Of a DNA stretch of 41,405 nucleotides, positions 10,346 through 21,021 are shown in pieces. The position numbers were made by a program, and so were the translations under genes. Positions within the stretch are counted from its first letter, which is position 1. Each line of letters starts with the position of its first letter. Where the stretch lies: IMG/VR virus record IMGVR_UViG_3300042895_002322, positions 1-41,405 of that record, one strand, 5' to 3'. The notes under the pieces were generated by a model. That model had not been told where the DNA came from. It worked only from the letters and a program-made list of their open reading frames with translations, and made no database searches. The stretch comes from a virus.

Positions 10346-12384
10346 TAACCTATAGTGATTATAAGAGATTTTATGCTGAATCAGGATTGTTTACACTTAA
10401 CAGTGTAGACTATACAGGATATGTTGAAGTATTAAGCGGGGTACCATATACAGCCACTGAATTAGATATCACGTCTAAATGTAGTACCTTATCTTCACTG
10501 GTAGGTGTACCACTTGAGAGGCAAAGTACATATAAAACGGATCTACTTTGTTCTGATTTCTTTTTTGATCGAGGTATTAACGATATTGTTGAATTACCTA
10601 TACCTCTCGAAGAAATATTAATTGAAGCTAATGACTTTTTAAATTATAATCTCTTAGAGAGTAAATTAACAAAAATTAAAACTAATACAATATATACGTA
10701 TTCAAGGTGCTTCATGACGGGAGCACTGTTACCTGTTAGTGATAATGTTAAATATGCTGGTGTACTTAGCGCGTCGCAAACGACACTTGATTTGTTTGCG
10801 GGTAGTAATTATAGTACACTACCCTTTGGTAGTACCAACAATTTTCTCGAGTTAGACGGTATACGTGGATTTGCTCCTGTTAACTATTTAGAAGATGATA
10901 GTAAAGCTGTTATATTTGCCTTTACAAGTACAAACCTTATATCTCTTTCATGTAGCGATCAATCTATAGGTGTTATTGAGATTTCACCTTACTATCAAAC
11001 ACAGGTAGCGGAGAATACACTATCTTTTTTCAATATCGGTGGTATAGCTACTATTGGTAAGTTTCTATATGTTACAGATACAGGTAATAATAATATCTTA
11101 AAGTATGATATAGGAGGATATATTGATGGTGATACGGTTCTTTCTAATAAGAGAAACTTAGTAGAAATTATTGGCGGAAAAGGGCTAGCAGTGGATGAGG
11201 TATTGTTCAATGAACCTAAAGAAATAACAGCGGGTAATAATTACATAGCTGTTAATGACTCTAAAAATTATGCTATAAAGGTATTTGATCTAGACTTTAA
11301 CTTTATAGCAGTAATTAATAGTATTAATTTTAAGCGTGAACCTATAGCTGCATTGGAGTATAATAGATTAACTAACTACCTATATGTTTTAACGTATAGT
11401 CAGCAGAAAACTAAACTTTATATTATAAATGACTGCTTCAACGTTGAGGAGTCATATGAGTTACCATTTATATTACAGGTTGGCGAGGTAATTAATAATA
11501 TAAGTTTTTCGTATAACAATAGTAACTTTTTTTATATTAGTACAAACTACGCTATTTATAAATTATTAGTTAATAAGCCCGGTAATAGAAAGGGTGTTTA
11601 TCAGACTAATAAAATTTTATCTAATATTAAGTCTCCTGCATCACAGGTAACCGCTACATATGTAATTTCCGGTGGTCAAACGACTATAGTGCAAGATCCT
11701 AATAGTTTGTGGAATTATGTTGATACTTATTACGACAATGCTAAATTTAACTGGGAAACTAATACGCCATCCATAACGAGTATAGTAACACAAGGTGCAT
11801 CAATTCAAACCACTACAACTACAATACCTGCGAGTTATACTACATCTGTCTATAGCGATGTAATAGTAGGATATAGATTAACACCACAGAGTGATGATAC
11901 CGATAAAGTGTTTTTTATTACGAATAGTAGAATATATTATTTTAAAGAGCCTAATATATATAAGAGTGTATTAAAATTGGATAATTTTGATAGTTACGGC
12001 GCTAATTTTACACTTAATAGTAGTGAGTATATTCAAGGAAGTTCTCTCAATAAAGAGTTCTATAAGGTAATTTATGATAATATTAATTTAAAAAACAACC
12101 TGGTTGGTAGATTTACGGGAGCATATAATAATTTAGATATATTTGTGTTTACAGATTATAACTATAATATAGATTTATCACTGTTACTTAGTGACTCTAT
12201 TGAAGAATATTATATTCATGATAATGAAAAGAATCTAGCAGGTGTGTTTAATAGATTTATTCGTAATATATATGAGCTACAATTAAAAATAATAGCCCTA
12301 ACAGTAACTGATAAGGGTGATGGGATTGTACCTGTTTACAATACTACTACAGGACAGTCTAGTAACACCTTGATAATAGAATAG
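10342..12384 (+). CDS. Structural protein with NHL-like beta-propeller
   Basis: The 680-residue protein has, at about 225-330, segments typical of NHL repeats: IGKFLYVTDTGNNNILKYD, then GGKGLAVDEVLFNEPKEIT, then YIAVNDSKNYAIKVFDLD. Further blade-like strands follow to about 390. NHL propellers are interaction surfaces for protein, RNA or glycan. In a phage tail operon the likely role is in fibre architecture or receptor contact. A helical tail (LAGVFNRFIRNIYELQLKI) near the C-terminus may trimerise or dock. The start overlaps the preceding stop (ATGA). No enzymatic motif is visible. Confidence 0.65.
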   Translation: MITYSDYKRFYAESGLFTLNSVDYTGYVEVLSGVPYTATELDITSKCSTLSSLVGVPLERQSTYKTDLLCSDFFFDRGINDIVELPIPLEEILIEANDFLNYNLLESKLTKIKTNTIYTYSRCFMTGALLPVSDNVKYAGVLSASQTTLDLFAGSNYSTLPFGSTNNFLELDGIRGFAPVNYLEDDSKAVIFAFTSTNLISLSCSDQSIGVIEISPYYQTQVAENTLSFFNIGGIATIGKFLYVTDTGNNNILKYDIGGYIDGDTVLSNKRNLVEIIGGKGLAVDEVLFNEPKEITAGNNYIAVNDSKNYAIKVFDLDFNFIAVINSINFKREPIAALEYNRLTNYLYVLTYSQQKTKLYIINDCFNVEESYELPFILQVGEVINNISFSYNNSNFFYISTNYAIYKLLVNKPGNRKGVYQTNKILSNIKSPASQVTATYVISGGQTTIVQDPNSLWNYVDTYYDNAKFNWETNTPSITSIVTQGASIQTTTTTIPASYTTSVYSDVIVGYRLTPQSDDTDKVFFITNSRIYYFKEPNIYKSVLKLDNFDSYGANFTLNSSEYIQGSSLNKEFYKVIYDNINLKNNLVGRFTGAYNNLDIFVFTDYNYNIDLSLLLSDSIEEYYIHDNEKNLAGVFNRFIRNIYELQLKIIALTVTDKGDGIVPVYNTTTGQSSNTLIIE

Positions 12385-12388
12385 CCGG

Positions 12389-12396
12389 TATAAATA
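12389..12396 (+). promoter_or_regulatory. T4-like late promoter box (TATAAATA)
   Basis: An exact TATAAATA lies in the 19-nt gap after the NHL-protein gene and ends 7 nt before the ATG of the collar fibre. In T4 this octamer is the whole -10 element read by the gp55 sigma factor with gp33 and the sliding clamp. With T4 geometry the transcript would begin at or next to the start codon. Confidence 0.65.
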
Positions 12397-12403
12397 TAAT
12401 AAA

Positions 12404-13096
12404 ATGGCTAGTACTAAGCTTACACAGACAAAAATTAGTGATACCTACGGTGGTGTGTTACATTCTAACGGCGAAGCTTTACCTGTATCAACACTTATAG
12501 ATATCTACGATGGACTGGGTAACAAGTCGTCGCTTAAATTAGGTAGAGCGTGTAATGGTGCAACTGTTTGTGGTCCATTTACATGTGATACATTGACCAC
12601 AACATCGAAGCTTTCTGCTTCAACACAATTTGATATATTAAATTTATTAAATGTATTACACCCTGTAAGCTCTATAATTGTTACCTTTAATGATAGTAAC
12701 CCTGGTACAAGAACTGGCTGGACTGGTACAACCTGGTCGCAGGTAAGTCAAGGGAGATTTTTAGTAGGTGTCGGTAGTGATACTGTTGACGGAGTATTTA
12801 AAACCTTTACAGCTGGAAATAATACAGGCGGTGAATATCAACATCTATTAACCATCCCTGAAATGCCAAATCATAGACATCTTAATGGTACTGCAGATGA
12901 CACACGTGCAGCGGGAAATTCATCTTTCGTATATGGTGAAACTTTTATAGATATGCCCGGTCTTGCAGAAGGTAGACAGGAAACTTCTGCTGGAGGAACA
13001 AGAGTACAAGGATTTACTTCTTACATAGGTAGTAATCAACCTCATAACAATACACCTCCTGGGTTTGGCTTGTATGTATGGCAAAGAACGGCTTAA
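12404..13096 (+). CDS. Short tail fibre-like protein with gp12-type collar C-terminus
   Basis: The 230-residue protein resembles the receptor-binding head of T4 gp12-like short tail fibres. After a short N-terminal segment, residues about 85-120 carry IIVTFNDSNPGTRTGW and then GRFLVGVGSDTVDG. Next come EMPNHRH (about 153-159) and the terminal HNNTPPGFGLYVWQRTA. The paired His motifs (NHRH and QPHNN) are the segment that coordinates metal and shapes the collar domain in this family. At 230 residues it is much shorter than T4 gp12 (527), so the shaft is reduced and it may form a compact cap on a longer fibre. It has its own late promoter box. Confidence 0.8.
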   Translation: MASTKLTQTKISDTYGGVLHSNGEALPVSTLIDIYDGLGNKSSLKLGRACNGATVCGPFTCDTLTTTSKLSASTQFDILNLLNVLHPVSSIIVTFNDSNPGTRTGWTGTTWSQVSQGRFLVGVGSDTVDGVFKTFTAGNNTGGEYQHLLTIPEMPNHRHLNGTADDTRAAGNSSFVYGETFIDMPGLAEGRQETSAGGTRVQGFTSYIGSNQPHNNTPPGFGLYVWQRTA

Positions 13097-13118
13097 TTAA
13101 CTAGATATTTTTAACTTT

Positions 13119-14219
13119 ATGCCTGATATTACAATTATAAAACTTAAGATTAGAAGAGGTACAGACGCACAACGAAAATCTGTCATTCTCGAGCAGAGTG
13201 AATTGGGATATACAACTGATACAAAGCGTGTATTTGTTGGTGATGGTGTTTTACCAGGTGGTAACATTGTTGGTAATGTTACATGGTCTCCTCAGACTCG
13301 GACTAATATTACTAACGCACAAATAGGCGATATCGTGTATGATAATAGTCTACTATACCAATTAACTGGTGTAAATTATAGCTTACCTGATAGTTGGGCT
13401 TTTATAGGTTCAAAAACAGATAATAGCACTTTAACGTATTCTAGCAATCAACTTATTATAAAAGATAACGGTATAACAGGTACTAAATTCTTATCGTCTG
13501 CTGCATCAGGCGGGTTGGTTGCTACTGTAAATAATGGTATATCAGCTAATGTAGATAATATTACTCTAAAAGTAACATCAACAAATGTACTATCGGTAGG
13601 TGTAATTGATCAAAAGCATATCGCTTCTTCTGCACTCGGTAACGGATTACAGGGTGGTAGTGGTACTATAATAGGTGTTAACGCAGATACAGCGTATTTC
13701 GGATACAATAGTACAACACTAACACTTACGGCGTTACCAGTAGGTACAGTAACAGCTTATTCGCTTAGTGCTGATTCTTTCGGAGCTGGTTTAGATATTG
13801 TAGGTGATAAATTACAAGCAACAATTAACGATACGCTTACTACAGATATTCAAAATGTTGGCGGTCAAATAAAACTGGCAAATTTTGGGGGTGCTGGTGA
13901 TTCCGGTAATATATTTAGAAATATAGTATTCGATTCGAAAGGTAGAGCATTATCTTCTTATAATTCTATAATAGATACTTTATCTGCCGGTAATGGTAGT
14001 TATGCAGGGTTTCCTCTACAGACAACAGGTGCAGGAATATCTGCACTATCTGGCTATCGTGGTAATACATTAGTAAATACACTATCTTGGAATTCTAACT
14101 TTACAGCGTCAGTAACAAAGCAACTATCTTCTGCAGGATTTATTACTTTTGAATCTGTTAACTCACAAAACGGTACATCGGTGGATAGATTCGCAATACC
14201 AATCTTTTCTTATAAATAA
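13119..14219 (+). CDS. Tail fibre protein, paralogue of the next gene
   Basis: The 366-residue protein begins with a short N-terminal module (about 6-50: KLKIRRGTDAQRKSVIL, then ELGYTTDTKRVFVGDG). This is the 'RRGT..QR...GELGYT.DTKR.FVGDG' module common at the start of marine phage fibre proteins, thought to attach the fibre to the virion. The rest is a low-complexity Gly/Ser/Thr/Asn beta-rich shaft and tip (GFITFESVNSQNGTSVDRF near the end). The next gene starts with the same module, so the pair arose by duplication with different tips. No late box is visible in the 22-nt gap upstream; it may be expressed with the collar gene. Confidence 0.75.
   Translation: MPDITIIKLKIRRGTDAQRKSVILEQSELGYTTDTKRVFVGDGVLPGGNIVGNVTWSPQTRTNITNAQIGDIVYDNSLLYQLTGVNYSLPDSWAFIGSKTDNSTLTYSSNQLIIKDNGITGTKFLSSAASGGLVATVNNGISANVDNITLKVTSTNVLSVGVIDQKHIASSALGNGLQGGSGTIIGVNADTAYFGYNSTTLTLTALPVGTVTAYSLSADSFGAGLDIVGDKLQATINDTLTTDIQNVGGQIKLANFGGAGDSGNIFRNIVFDSKGRALSSYNSIIDTLSAGNGSYAGFPLQTTGAGISALSGYRGNTLVNTLSWNSNFTASVTKQLSSAGFITFESVNSQNGTSVDRFAIPIFSYK
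14211..14218 (+). promoter_or_regulatory. T4-like late promoter box (TATAAATA)
   Basis: An exact TATAAATA covers the last codons of the preceding fibre gene and ends 14 nt before the next ATG at 14233. This spacing is longer than at the other boxes in the window (5-7 nt) and would leave a short leader. Confidence 0.5.
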
Positions 14220-14232
14220 CTCCCCTTAATCA

Positions 14233-15921
14233 ATGTCAGCTAAAATTGAAATTAATAAAAATACACTACTTAAACTTCTAATTAGACGCGGTACTAATGT
14301 TGACAGACAGAATGTAATATTAACGGAAGGTGAACTAGGTTACACAATAGATACAAAACGCTTATTTGTGGGTGATGGTCAAACACAGGGTGGTATCTCT
14401 ATTGGTAGTACCTATGCAGGTAGCTCAACTGCTGTAACTGATTTTGTTGGAGCTGTTGTAGGTGATTATGCTTTTGATACAGATAATAATAAGTTATATG
14501 TCCACCATTTATCAGGCTCAGCTAGCAATATTAATAACTGGGTCGAGGTGGGAGGTGTGTATACTGCAGCGGATAGTACGGTTGTTGTAAGTAATACTAA
14601 CGGTATAAGAGTAGGTACTTTATCTGCTGGTAATATATCTTCAAATTTACTAGGTAACTCAATATCCCTAGATGGTACAAATAAAATATCACTCAGCAGC
14701 AGTATTAAGACAGATCGCATTACACCTCTAAATAGTACTTATTTGAGTTTACCGCAGAACTTATCTATTAATTCTGTTAATTATAGCTGGCCAACAGGCG
14801 GCGTTGGTTCAGATCTTTATCTTACTTCTGACATATCTGGTAACTTATCGTGGAGCAATGCTGCTACTCCTACGACTGTGTTTGTAGCAGGTACAGCCGG
14901 TCAAATTGCTGTAGGTTCTATTATGCCTTACGTTTCTTCAGCTAATGCACCTGCAGGTTGGTTACTGTGTAACGGTCAATCTGTTGTAGGTGCTAGTTAC
15001 CCTGAACTATCTGCCGTAGTTGGTTACTCCTTTGGGGGTAGTGGTGCTAACTTTAATGTACCTAATTTAATTAACAAAACAATTTACGGTGTTAGTAATT
15101 CGCCTTCTTCATCTACATTAGTTAGTGTTTCATCAGGTACTAATTCAACCTTGAGTGCAACAGGTATGCTTTATATAATAAAAGCTAAACCTGATTATGT
15201 TGTATCTTCCACGTTTACTATTAATAATGGGTTAACAGGTACAGTTAATGGTGTCGATGTTACAGGTAGTGCTATAGGTACTTTATCTGGTAATATTAAG
15301 GTAGGTTTACCAGCGATAATTACAGGTCAAACTATAGTTGGTGGTAGTTCGTTTACTGTAGATACATACGGACGTGTAACCACGGTAGCGAGTACATCTA
15401 GTATAGCATACCCAGCTGGTACTATTACACAAGTAACGGGTACAGATATTTACAACGAAAATTCACCTATTGCGTTCTTAAAACGACCTGTAACAATATA
15501 TTCTGAACCGCAGTCTTCTAGTACTACATCAGTTACTACAACAATTTCTGCATACCCCAAGATAACCTCTTTTACTGCCGCCGGCGCTCGAACTCAGACA
15601 CTATATAATGTATCACCAGCTGCAAAGAATTTAATTGTTGATTGTGAAATTAAAAAATCTGGCCCTGATGGTGGTAATATGGATAGATTTGTTGTATCTG
15701 CTCCTAATGAAAGTCTTCTTACTGGTCCAACTTCACCAGATACATATGAATATCTAGTAGGATCAAGCCGTGCATCTGGTAGTGGTGATAGTATACGTAG
15801 TGGTAGTCAAGTGTTTATACCACTATCTGCTGCGGCCAACGGTAATTTAACATGCGCTTTTAGAATATCACCTTCTAAATATGATGCCATTACAATAAGA
15901 ATTGTTGGTTATACTATATAA
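14233..15921 (+). CDS. Tail fibre protein with tail-collar domain
   Basis: The 562-residue protein starts with the same attachment module as its neighbour (about 12-55: KLLIRRGTNVDRQNVIL, then GELGYTIDTKRLFVGDG). Residues about 228-295 form a phage Tail Collar domain: VGSIMPYVSSANAPAGWLLC followed by NGQSV, then GANFNVPNLINKTIYG. In this family the 'AP.GWLLC.G' and 'F.VPNL' elements are diagnostic. A beta-rich tip follows (about 380-562), with YRVxx-like strands but no known motif; it probably determines host specificity. The Ser/Thr/Gly richness fits a trimeric fibre. Of the structural genes after gp6, this assignment is the clearest. Confidence 0.82.
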   Translation: MSAKIEINKNTLLKLLIRRGTNVDRQNVILTEGELGYTIDTKRLFVGDGQTQGGISIGSTYAGSSTAVTDFVGAVVGDYAFDTDNNKLYVHHLSGSASNINNWVEVGGVYTAADSTVVVSNTNGIRVGTLSAGNISSNLLGNSISLDGTNKISLSSSIKTDRITPLNSTYLSLPQNLSINSVNYSWPTGGVGSDLYLTSDISGNLSWSNAATPTTVFVAGTAGQIAVGSIMPYVSSANAPAGWLLCNGQSVVGASYPELSAVVGYSFGGSGANFNVPNLINKTIYGVSNSPSSSTLVSVSSGTNSTLSATGMLYIIKAKPDYVVSSTFTINNGLTGTVNGVDVTGSAIGTLSGNIKVGLPAIITGQTIVGGSSFTVDTYGRVTTVASTSSIAYPAGTITQVTGTDIYNENSPIAFLKRPVTIYSEPQSSSTTSVTTTISAYPKITSFTAAGARTQTLYNVSPAAKNLIVDCEIKKSGPDGGNMDRFVVSAPNESLLTGPTSPDTYEYLVGSSRASGSGDSIRSGSQVFIPLSAAANGNLTCAFRISPSKYDAITIRIVGYTI

Positions 15922-15924
15922 TTT

Positions 15925-16086
15925 ATGAATGAATTAATTATCGAAGGATTGATCGAGGAAGATATTAAACTTCTTAAAGAAATTGTAGAGTCTTATAAAC
16001 TTTCTGTAAAGGATTATAATAAGGTTATACGCGTGAAGGAATTAAATGATAAGTTAACACAGATATTAAATTATTTTAATGATTAA
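15925..16086 (+). CDS. Small helical protein, 53 residues, unknown
   Basis: An ATG 3 nt after the fibre stop opens a 53-residue frame, MNELIIEGLIEEDIKLLKE and so on, ending in FND. It is charged and almost entirely helix-forming with hydrophobic residues at heptad-like spacing, so a short coiled coil is likely. It could be a fibre chaperone or assembly factor, since such small genes often follow tail fibre genes, but no homologue is recognised. The tight spacing on both sides supports it being real. Confidence 0.5.
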   Translation: MNELIIEGLIEEDIKLLKEIVESYKLSVKDYNKVIRVKELNDKLTQILNYFND

Positions 16087-16094
16087 ATAGTTAT

Positions 16095-16307
16095 GTGGCT
16101 ATTCCAGACAGAGTATTAGCGCTTGGGGAAGAATTTTCAGACTATATACTAATCGATGATTCGCGTAATAGTGTAATTATTAATTTTGAAATGGAATATT
16201 TTGATATATTATATCGTGAATATAAGCGGTTAGGTTATTCTGTAAAGCATGTCACGCGATTTAAATCTAAAGATTCTATGACTTGTGTCTTTACCAAGGA
16301 CTCTTGA
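16095..16307 (+). CDS. Small unknown protein, GTG start
   Basis: The 70-residue protein (VAIPDRVLALGEEFSDYI...) starts at GTG 16095; no ATG or TTG is available in frame before the upstream stop at 16080. ATTAAATA ends 5 nt before the GTG, the same geometry as the late boxes elsewhere. The sequence is acidic in its first half and basic in its second (RFKSKDSM), with no membrane segment. The function is unknown. It lies between fibre and lectin-like genes and probably belongs to the late tail operon. Confidence 0.5.
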   Translation: MAIPDRVLALGEEFSDYILIDDSRNSVIINFEMEYFDILYREYKRLGYSVKHVTRFKSKDSMTCVFTKDS

Positions 16308-16315
16308 TATAAATA
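16308..16315 (+). promoter_or_regulatory. T4-like late promoter box (TATAAATA)
   Basis: An exact TATAAATA overlaps the stop region of the preceding small gene and ends 6 nt before the ATG at 16322. Confidence 0.6.
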
Positions 16316-16321
16316 AACTAT

Positions 16322-17494
16322 ATGGTATACCCTACGTTTACGGTTAATACAAAAGCATTCAATATAGCATCTAACTACGGGTATTCCCCCTATTATGATA
16401 TTGTATGGTCTTTTGATTATGCTATAAGCGGTAACAATAATACTGAAGCTGGGTTTACCGTATTTATAATGGATAATAATTATATATTATCGGGTGGTAA
16501 TTTTAATATTGATCTCGGTTATTCAGGACTTTCTTCTAATAGTGATCAATCAAGCTCTTTAACCCCAGGGGTAAGTGGAGGTATAATTGCTGTAGGATTT
16601 GATACCACGGGATTATTTGCTGTATCAGCGCTTTCTGGAACAAGAGTAATCCGCGATGGTATTGATGAGTCAGCTAGAATTCTTAATAGTGTTAGTATTC
16701 GTGATAAGTGGCCAGCTTATAGTTATAATACAAATAATTACAATGTTGCTCTTTCAAGCTTAGATAGTTCTTTTAAGATTGTTGATGGTGAGCTAAATTA
16801 TAAAACGATTCGTGCAAGACTAGGTAATGTTGGTAGAACATTGTATGTTGATTATAGGAGTACTCCTGACGATGATTTTAAATCCCTACTAGTAAAAGAT
16901 GTAAATTTAGATATTACAAGTAATACTATGTATAAAGTTGGAGCATCTTTTGCGACACCTATAAGTAGTAACGATCCTAATAAAATAGGTACTATATATT
17001 TTAGAAATTTCCATACAGAGGGTAATTTTTTATCTGGTGAGGTAACAACAATAGTAAATACTACTTTGAGTGGGGTAAAAATCTTACCTGTCAGACCTAT
17101 AATTCCAACAATTCCTCCTTCGCGACCACCTATACCTCCATTGGAGGAATTTGTAATACCTATTGTAGATAATAATGCTGTATACAGTATATGCCCCACA
17201 CACACAATAACTTATGCAAGAATAACTTCGGTTGATAGTCTTACAGGTATTACAGAAGATAGATACAACTTTGGATATAGATTGAGCGTATTTGATGGTA
17301 CTAGTGCAATAAATGTGAATTTAACTCGTAAGGATATATTTAATTATGTATCTTCTGACAGTAAGTATAGAATATATAAAGATATGTTTTGTGAGTACTG
17401 GAAATTATCATCTGCAACATCATTATTTTTAAATAATACTAGCTTTGTACCGATTGGTGCATATAGTACAACCATTTCTGCAAAATATATATGA
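16322..17494 (+). CDS. L-type-lectin-like structural protein
   Basis: The 390-residue protein has an N-terminal half (about 20-225) resembling the legume/L-type lectin beta-sandwich. [10 protein letters not shown] is followed by DLGYSGL, then [15 protein letters not shown], matching the family order 'DG.AFVL....LGY.G......AVEFDT'. Later, [15 protein letters not shown] matches the strand that follows. The conserved Asp in GFDT would be a metal-site candidate, though I cannot confirm the calcium and manganese ligands. A proline-rich linker ([18 protein letters not shown], about 259-276) leads to a C-terminal beta domain of about 110 residues. It probably binds glycans at the virion surface. It has its own late box, and its stop overlaps the next ATG by 4 nt. 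Confidence 0.6.
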   Translation: MVYPTFTVNTKAFNIASNYGYSPYYDIVWSFDYAISGNNNTEAGFTVFIMDNNYILSGGNFNIDLGYSGLSSNSDQSSSLTPGVSGGIIAVGFDTTGLFAVSALSGTRVIRDGIDESARILNSVSIRDKWPAYSYNTNNYNVALSSLDSSFKIVDGELNYKTIRARLGNVGRTLYVDYRSTPDDDFKSLLVKDVNLDITSNTMYKVGASFATPISSNDPNKIGTIYFRNFHTEGNFLSGEVTTIVNTTLSGVKILPVRPIIPTIPPSRPPIPPLEEFVIPIVDNNAVYSICPTHTITYARITSVDSLTGITEDRYNFGYRLSVFDGTSAINVNLTRKDIFNYVSSDSKYRIYKDMFCEYWKLSSATSLFLNNTSFVPIGAYSTTISAKYI

Positions 17495-20400
17495 TACATG
17501 ATAATATAAATGTTGATATTAAACTTAAGGGTCAATATAGATTCTCCGTAAAGGATAATGATACTATTGTATATACGTCACCTTGGTGTAATAATACTAT
17601 TTTATCGTGTGGTTTAGTAGATCTTCACTATTACGACATACCTAACATTATTAGTTATTTAGATATAGGGTCGAGTAGTAGTCTGCCCGGTGTATCAGGC
17701 TACGGACTTTCAGGTGTAATAGCTGAAACGGAATTTAAAAACATATATAGAGATATTGTCGAATCGTATCAAGATACGATTTCAAGTAAAGTCTATATTG
17801 CATCTTTTTCTTCTGGTAAAGCTCTAGATAATATTACGATAAATGAATTCGCTATTAAGCGGACTGAAATTAATAGTTTTGCTCGAAATACTCTCACTTC
17901 AACATATAGCTTATGCGCAGGTCAAATAATTAACTTTGAATATAAACTGACAGTTAACTGGTCATCTTATTTTACAGGTAATTTACCTGTAACAGGTAAT
18001 AGTTTAGGTTATATATATACAATACCTATTATATCTACAACATATAATATACCCTACGATAGTTTATATTATAATAATAATATGCTTTTTTTACTAGGCA
18101 ATATATATAATTCTGACGGAAGTTTTCTTAATCGTCTACCTAATATGGGTGATGACTATCCTGTGTTTTTTGATTGGGGTATTGATACATCAACATTTTC
18201 TACATATACACCAAATGAAGTAAGTAGTTCTATAGATAATATATTACGCAGATATACAGTGAATACTTGCTATAGTGGGATAGCTTGCGAACCTAATAGT
18301 GAAGTTCATAGTAATATAAAAACAGCCTTAATTGTAAAAGATGGAGATATAACACAACGAACCAATAAGTTTAACGCTACACGGTTTGTCTTTCCACTTA
18401 CTGTATATAATAGTATAGTTGTGTGTCCCTCCACGTTACCTAGCAACACTTCTCTTAATAATATAACACTCGGCTATAGCTATACATGGGGAGAGTGTGA
18501 TACAACATCGTCGGAGCCACCGCCTACTCTCACTATTAGTAGCGTAGATATAAGCAATACTGACGGTTACCCATCTGAAGATTGTTATGATCCTGCAACA
18601 GGTGAACCGTATGATACAAGAGTTATGTTCAGTGTAACAATGTCAGAAATAGGTTACCCTGGAGAATATGATTTAGTTGTTAGTGTAATGAGTAATTCTT
18701 CTAATTCTGAAGGAACAACTGTAATACAGCCTGGCGAAACTAAAGACTTTACATTGTATGTAAATTGTATACCTAATGAGGTAATCACTATTCAAGCTCA
18801 AGCTACACACAAAATAACTTCTAGTAAGGTAACTAATATTGCTATCGAAACAGCTTACGCACTTAACCTGTGTACTCCTACACCCACACCTACACCAACA
18901 ATAACTCCTACACCAACAGTAACTCCTACTAATACCCCTACTCCAACAGTAACACCAACAGTAACTCCTACTAATACAGTAACACCAACAATAACTCCTA
19001 CTAATACAACTACACCAACTGTAACGCCTACTAATACACCTACACCAACAGTAACGCCTACTAATACACCTACACCAACAGTAACGCCTACAGTAACTCC
19101 TACTAATACACCTACTAATACACCTACACCAACAGTAACGCCTACAGTAACTCCTACTAATACACCTACTAATACACCTACACCAACAGTAACACCTACA
19201 GTAACACCTACAGTAACGCCTACTATAACACCAACAATAACTCCTACTAATACACCTACACCAACAATAACACCAACAATAACACCAACAATAACTCCGA
19301 CTAATACACCTACTAATACAGTAACACCAACAATAACTCCTACTAATACTCCTACTAATACTCCTACTAATACTCCTACTAATACAGTAACACCTACAGT
19401 AACACCTACAGTAACACCTACAGTAACACCAACAATAACTCCTACTAATACACCTACTAATACACCTACACCAACAGTAACCCCTACAGTAACGCCTACA
19501 GTAACTCCTACTAATACTCCTACTAATACAGTAACACCAACAGTAACCCCTACAGTAACCCCTACAGTAACGCCTACAGTAACCCCTACTAATACTCCTA
19601 CACCTACAGTAACACCTACTATTACACTTACACCAACAGTAACGCCTACCCTCTTCCTATCACCGACACCTACCCCAACAATAACACCTACTATTACACT
19701 TACACCAACAGTAACACCTACTAATACACCTACAGTAACGCCTACAGTAACGCCTACAGTGACTCCTACTAATACTCCTACTAATACAGTAACACCTACA
19801 GTAACACCTACTGTAACACCAACAATAACTCCTACTAATACACCTACTAATACTCCTACACCTACAGTAACACCAACAATAACACCAACAATAACTCCTA
19901 CTAATACTCCTACTAATACTCCTACACCAACAATAACACCAACAATAACTCCTACTAATACTCCTACACCAACAATAACACCAACAATAACACCAACAAT
20001 AACTCCTACTAATACTCCTACTAATACTCCTACACCAACAATAACACCAACAATAACTCCTACTAATACTCCTACTAATACTCCTACTAATACTCCTACT
20101 AATACACCTACACCAACAATAACACCAACAATAACTCCTACTAATACTCCTACTAATACTCCTACTAATACACCTACACCAACAATAACACCAACAATAA
20201 CTCCTACTAATACTCCTACACCTACAGTAACACCTACTGTAACACCAACAGTAACACCTACTGGATTAGGTATCGAAACCATCTGCGTCGAGTACACTCA
20301 GGCAACGTATGACCCATATGTTACCACGGAGACGCAATTCAACATGTCTGGGAATGTTGTCATCGGATACACCGGCACAGGTCCTGGAGGCACGTTCACA

Positions 20401-21021
20401 CTCGACTATAACATCTATACATCATATTGGGAGCTGGACGATCCTAATTATGTATCCAGCTATTACTACAACGACGGCTCTTCACCTGATGGTTATTATA
20501 TTCCTGGCGCGTTTCCGCCTTACTACGCCACTGTCACCAGCGGCGCATGCCCAACACCAACACCTACACCAACAGTAACTCCTACACCGGTAACTCCTAC
20601 ACCAACACCAACATCAGTAACTCCTACACCAACACCAACAGTTGGCAGTCTCCCTGAAACAATCTATGTCAGACACTATCAATATCCTGATGGTCCGGAG
20701 ACAGACTTTACGATGACGTGGGTCGTCAACGGCCCGTTTGGTGGGATGATTGGCGCAGCTACGAACGATTATTACGAAGGTAGCTTCTTCAACGGCACTT
20801 ACGACGAGACATTCTGGCTGGCATGGTATCTTAACGCGACCTACGTGGAAACATATTATGATGAAGAATTAGGGGAATATGTGCATGTCTATACACCCGG
20901 ATGGCTTTTCTACTACGGTCCGGGTGTAGGTAGTGAAGATGCAACAAACCCAGCTGGAACGTATGATGATGTATATCAGCAGAATTATCGTATGATCGTC
21001 TCCCTCACTCCGTTTCCTTAA
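17491..21021 (+). CDS. Repeat-rich adhesin-like virion protein
   Basis: This 1176-residue protein is modular. Residues 1 to about 340 are a beta-rich virion domain beginning [17 protein letters not shown], then '[12 protein letters not shown]', a start common in phage structural proteins. Residues about 345-460 look Ig-like ([15 protein letters not shown] to ETAYALNLC). Residues about 462-924 are a (Thr-Pro-Thr-x) tract with x = Val, Ile, Asn or Pro. A domain of about 96 residues follows, then a second short Thr-Pro linker, then a final domain of about 127 residues. The two final domains look distantly related and are much richer in GC than the rest. The tract would act as an extended stalk carrying the binding domains outward. 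It is the last gene before a convergent junction. A fibre or head-decoration adhesin is the best guess. Confidence 0.7.
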   Translation: MIHDNINVDIKLKGQYRFSVKDNDTIVYTSPWCNNTILSCGLVDLHYYDIPNIISYLDIGSSSSLPGVSGYGLSGVIAETEFKNIYRDIVESYQDTISSKVYIASFSSGKALDNITINEFAIKRTEINSFARNTLTSTYSLCAGQIINFEYKLTVNWSSYFTGNLPVTGNSLGYIYTIPIISTTYNIPYDSLYYNNNMLFLLGNIYNSDGSFLNRLPNMGDDYPVFFDWGIDTSTFSTYTPNEVSSSIDNILRRYTVNTCYSGIACEPNSEVHSNIKTALIVKDGDITQRTNKFNATRFVFPLTVYNSIVVCPSTLPSNTSLNNITLGYSYTWGECDTTSSEPPPTLTISSVDISNTDGYPSEDCYDPATGEPYDTRVMFSVTMSEIGYPGEYDLVVSVMSNSSNSEGTTVIQPGETKDFTLYVNCIPNEVITIQAQATHKITSSKVTNIAIETAYALNLCTPTPTPTPTITPTPTVTPTNTPTPTVTPTVTPTNTVTPTITPTNTTTPTVTPTNTPTPTVTPTNTPTPTVTPTVTPTNTPTNTPTPTVTPTVTPTNTPTNTPTPTVTPTVTPTVTPTITPTITPTNTPTPTITPTITPTITPTNTPTNTVTPTITPTNTPTNTPTNTPTNTVTPTVTPTVTPTVTPTITPTNTPTNTPTPTVTPTVTPTVTPTNTPTNTVTPTVTPTVTPTVTPTVTPTNTPTPTVTPTITLTPTVTPTLFLSPTPTPTITPTITLTPTVTPTNTPTVTPTVTPTVTPTNTPTNTVTPTVTPTVTPTITPTNTPTNTPTPTVTPTITPTITPTNTPTNTPTPTITPTITPTNTPTPTITPTITPTITPTNTPTNTPTPTITPTITPTNTPTNTPTNTPTNTPTPTITPTITPTNTPTNTPTNTPTPTITPTITPTNTPTPTVTPTVTPTVTPTGLGIETICVEYTQATYDPYVTTETQFNMSGNVVIGYTGTGPGGTFTLDYNIYTSYWELDDPNYVSSYYYNDGSSPDGYYIPGAFPPYYATVTSGACPTPTPTPTVTPTPVTPTPTPTSVTPTPTPTVGSLPETIYVRHYQYPDGPETDFTMTWVVNGPFGGMIGAATNDYYEGSFFNGTYDETFWLAWYLNATYVETYYDEELGEYVHVYTPGWLFYYGPGVGSEDATNPAGTYDDVYQQNYRMIVSLTPFP
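18874..20262 (+). repeat. Thr-Pro-Thr-x coding tandem repeat (12-nt unit)
   Basis: About 1.39 kb of near-perfect tandem repeat encodes 463 residues of [12 protein letters not shown] and TPTP units. The DNA unit is 12 nt, mainly cctactaatac- and ccaacagtaaca-like, with larger blocks duplicated several times. One interruption near 19651-19675 encodes LFLSPTPTP. Such tracts expand and contract by recombination or slippage. The minus-strand frame through it is an artefact of the repeat. Confidence 0.95.

Noticed and set aside
18874-20262. CRISPR-like repeat array
   Set aside because: There are no unique spacers. The repeat is short, contiguous and in frame, encoding Thr-Pro residues.
18855-20297. 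A 480-residue minus-strand frame ([12 protein letters not shown]-like)
   Set aside because: It is the exact complement of the Thr-Pro repeat. Repeats with a 12-nt unit leave all frames open. The valine-glycine repeat has no other feature of a protein.
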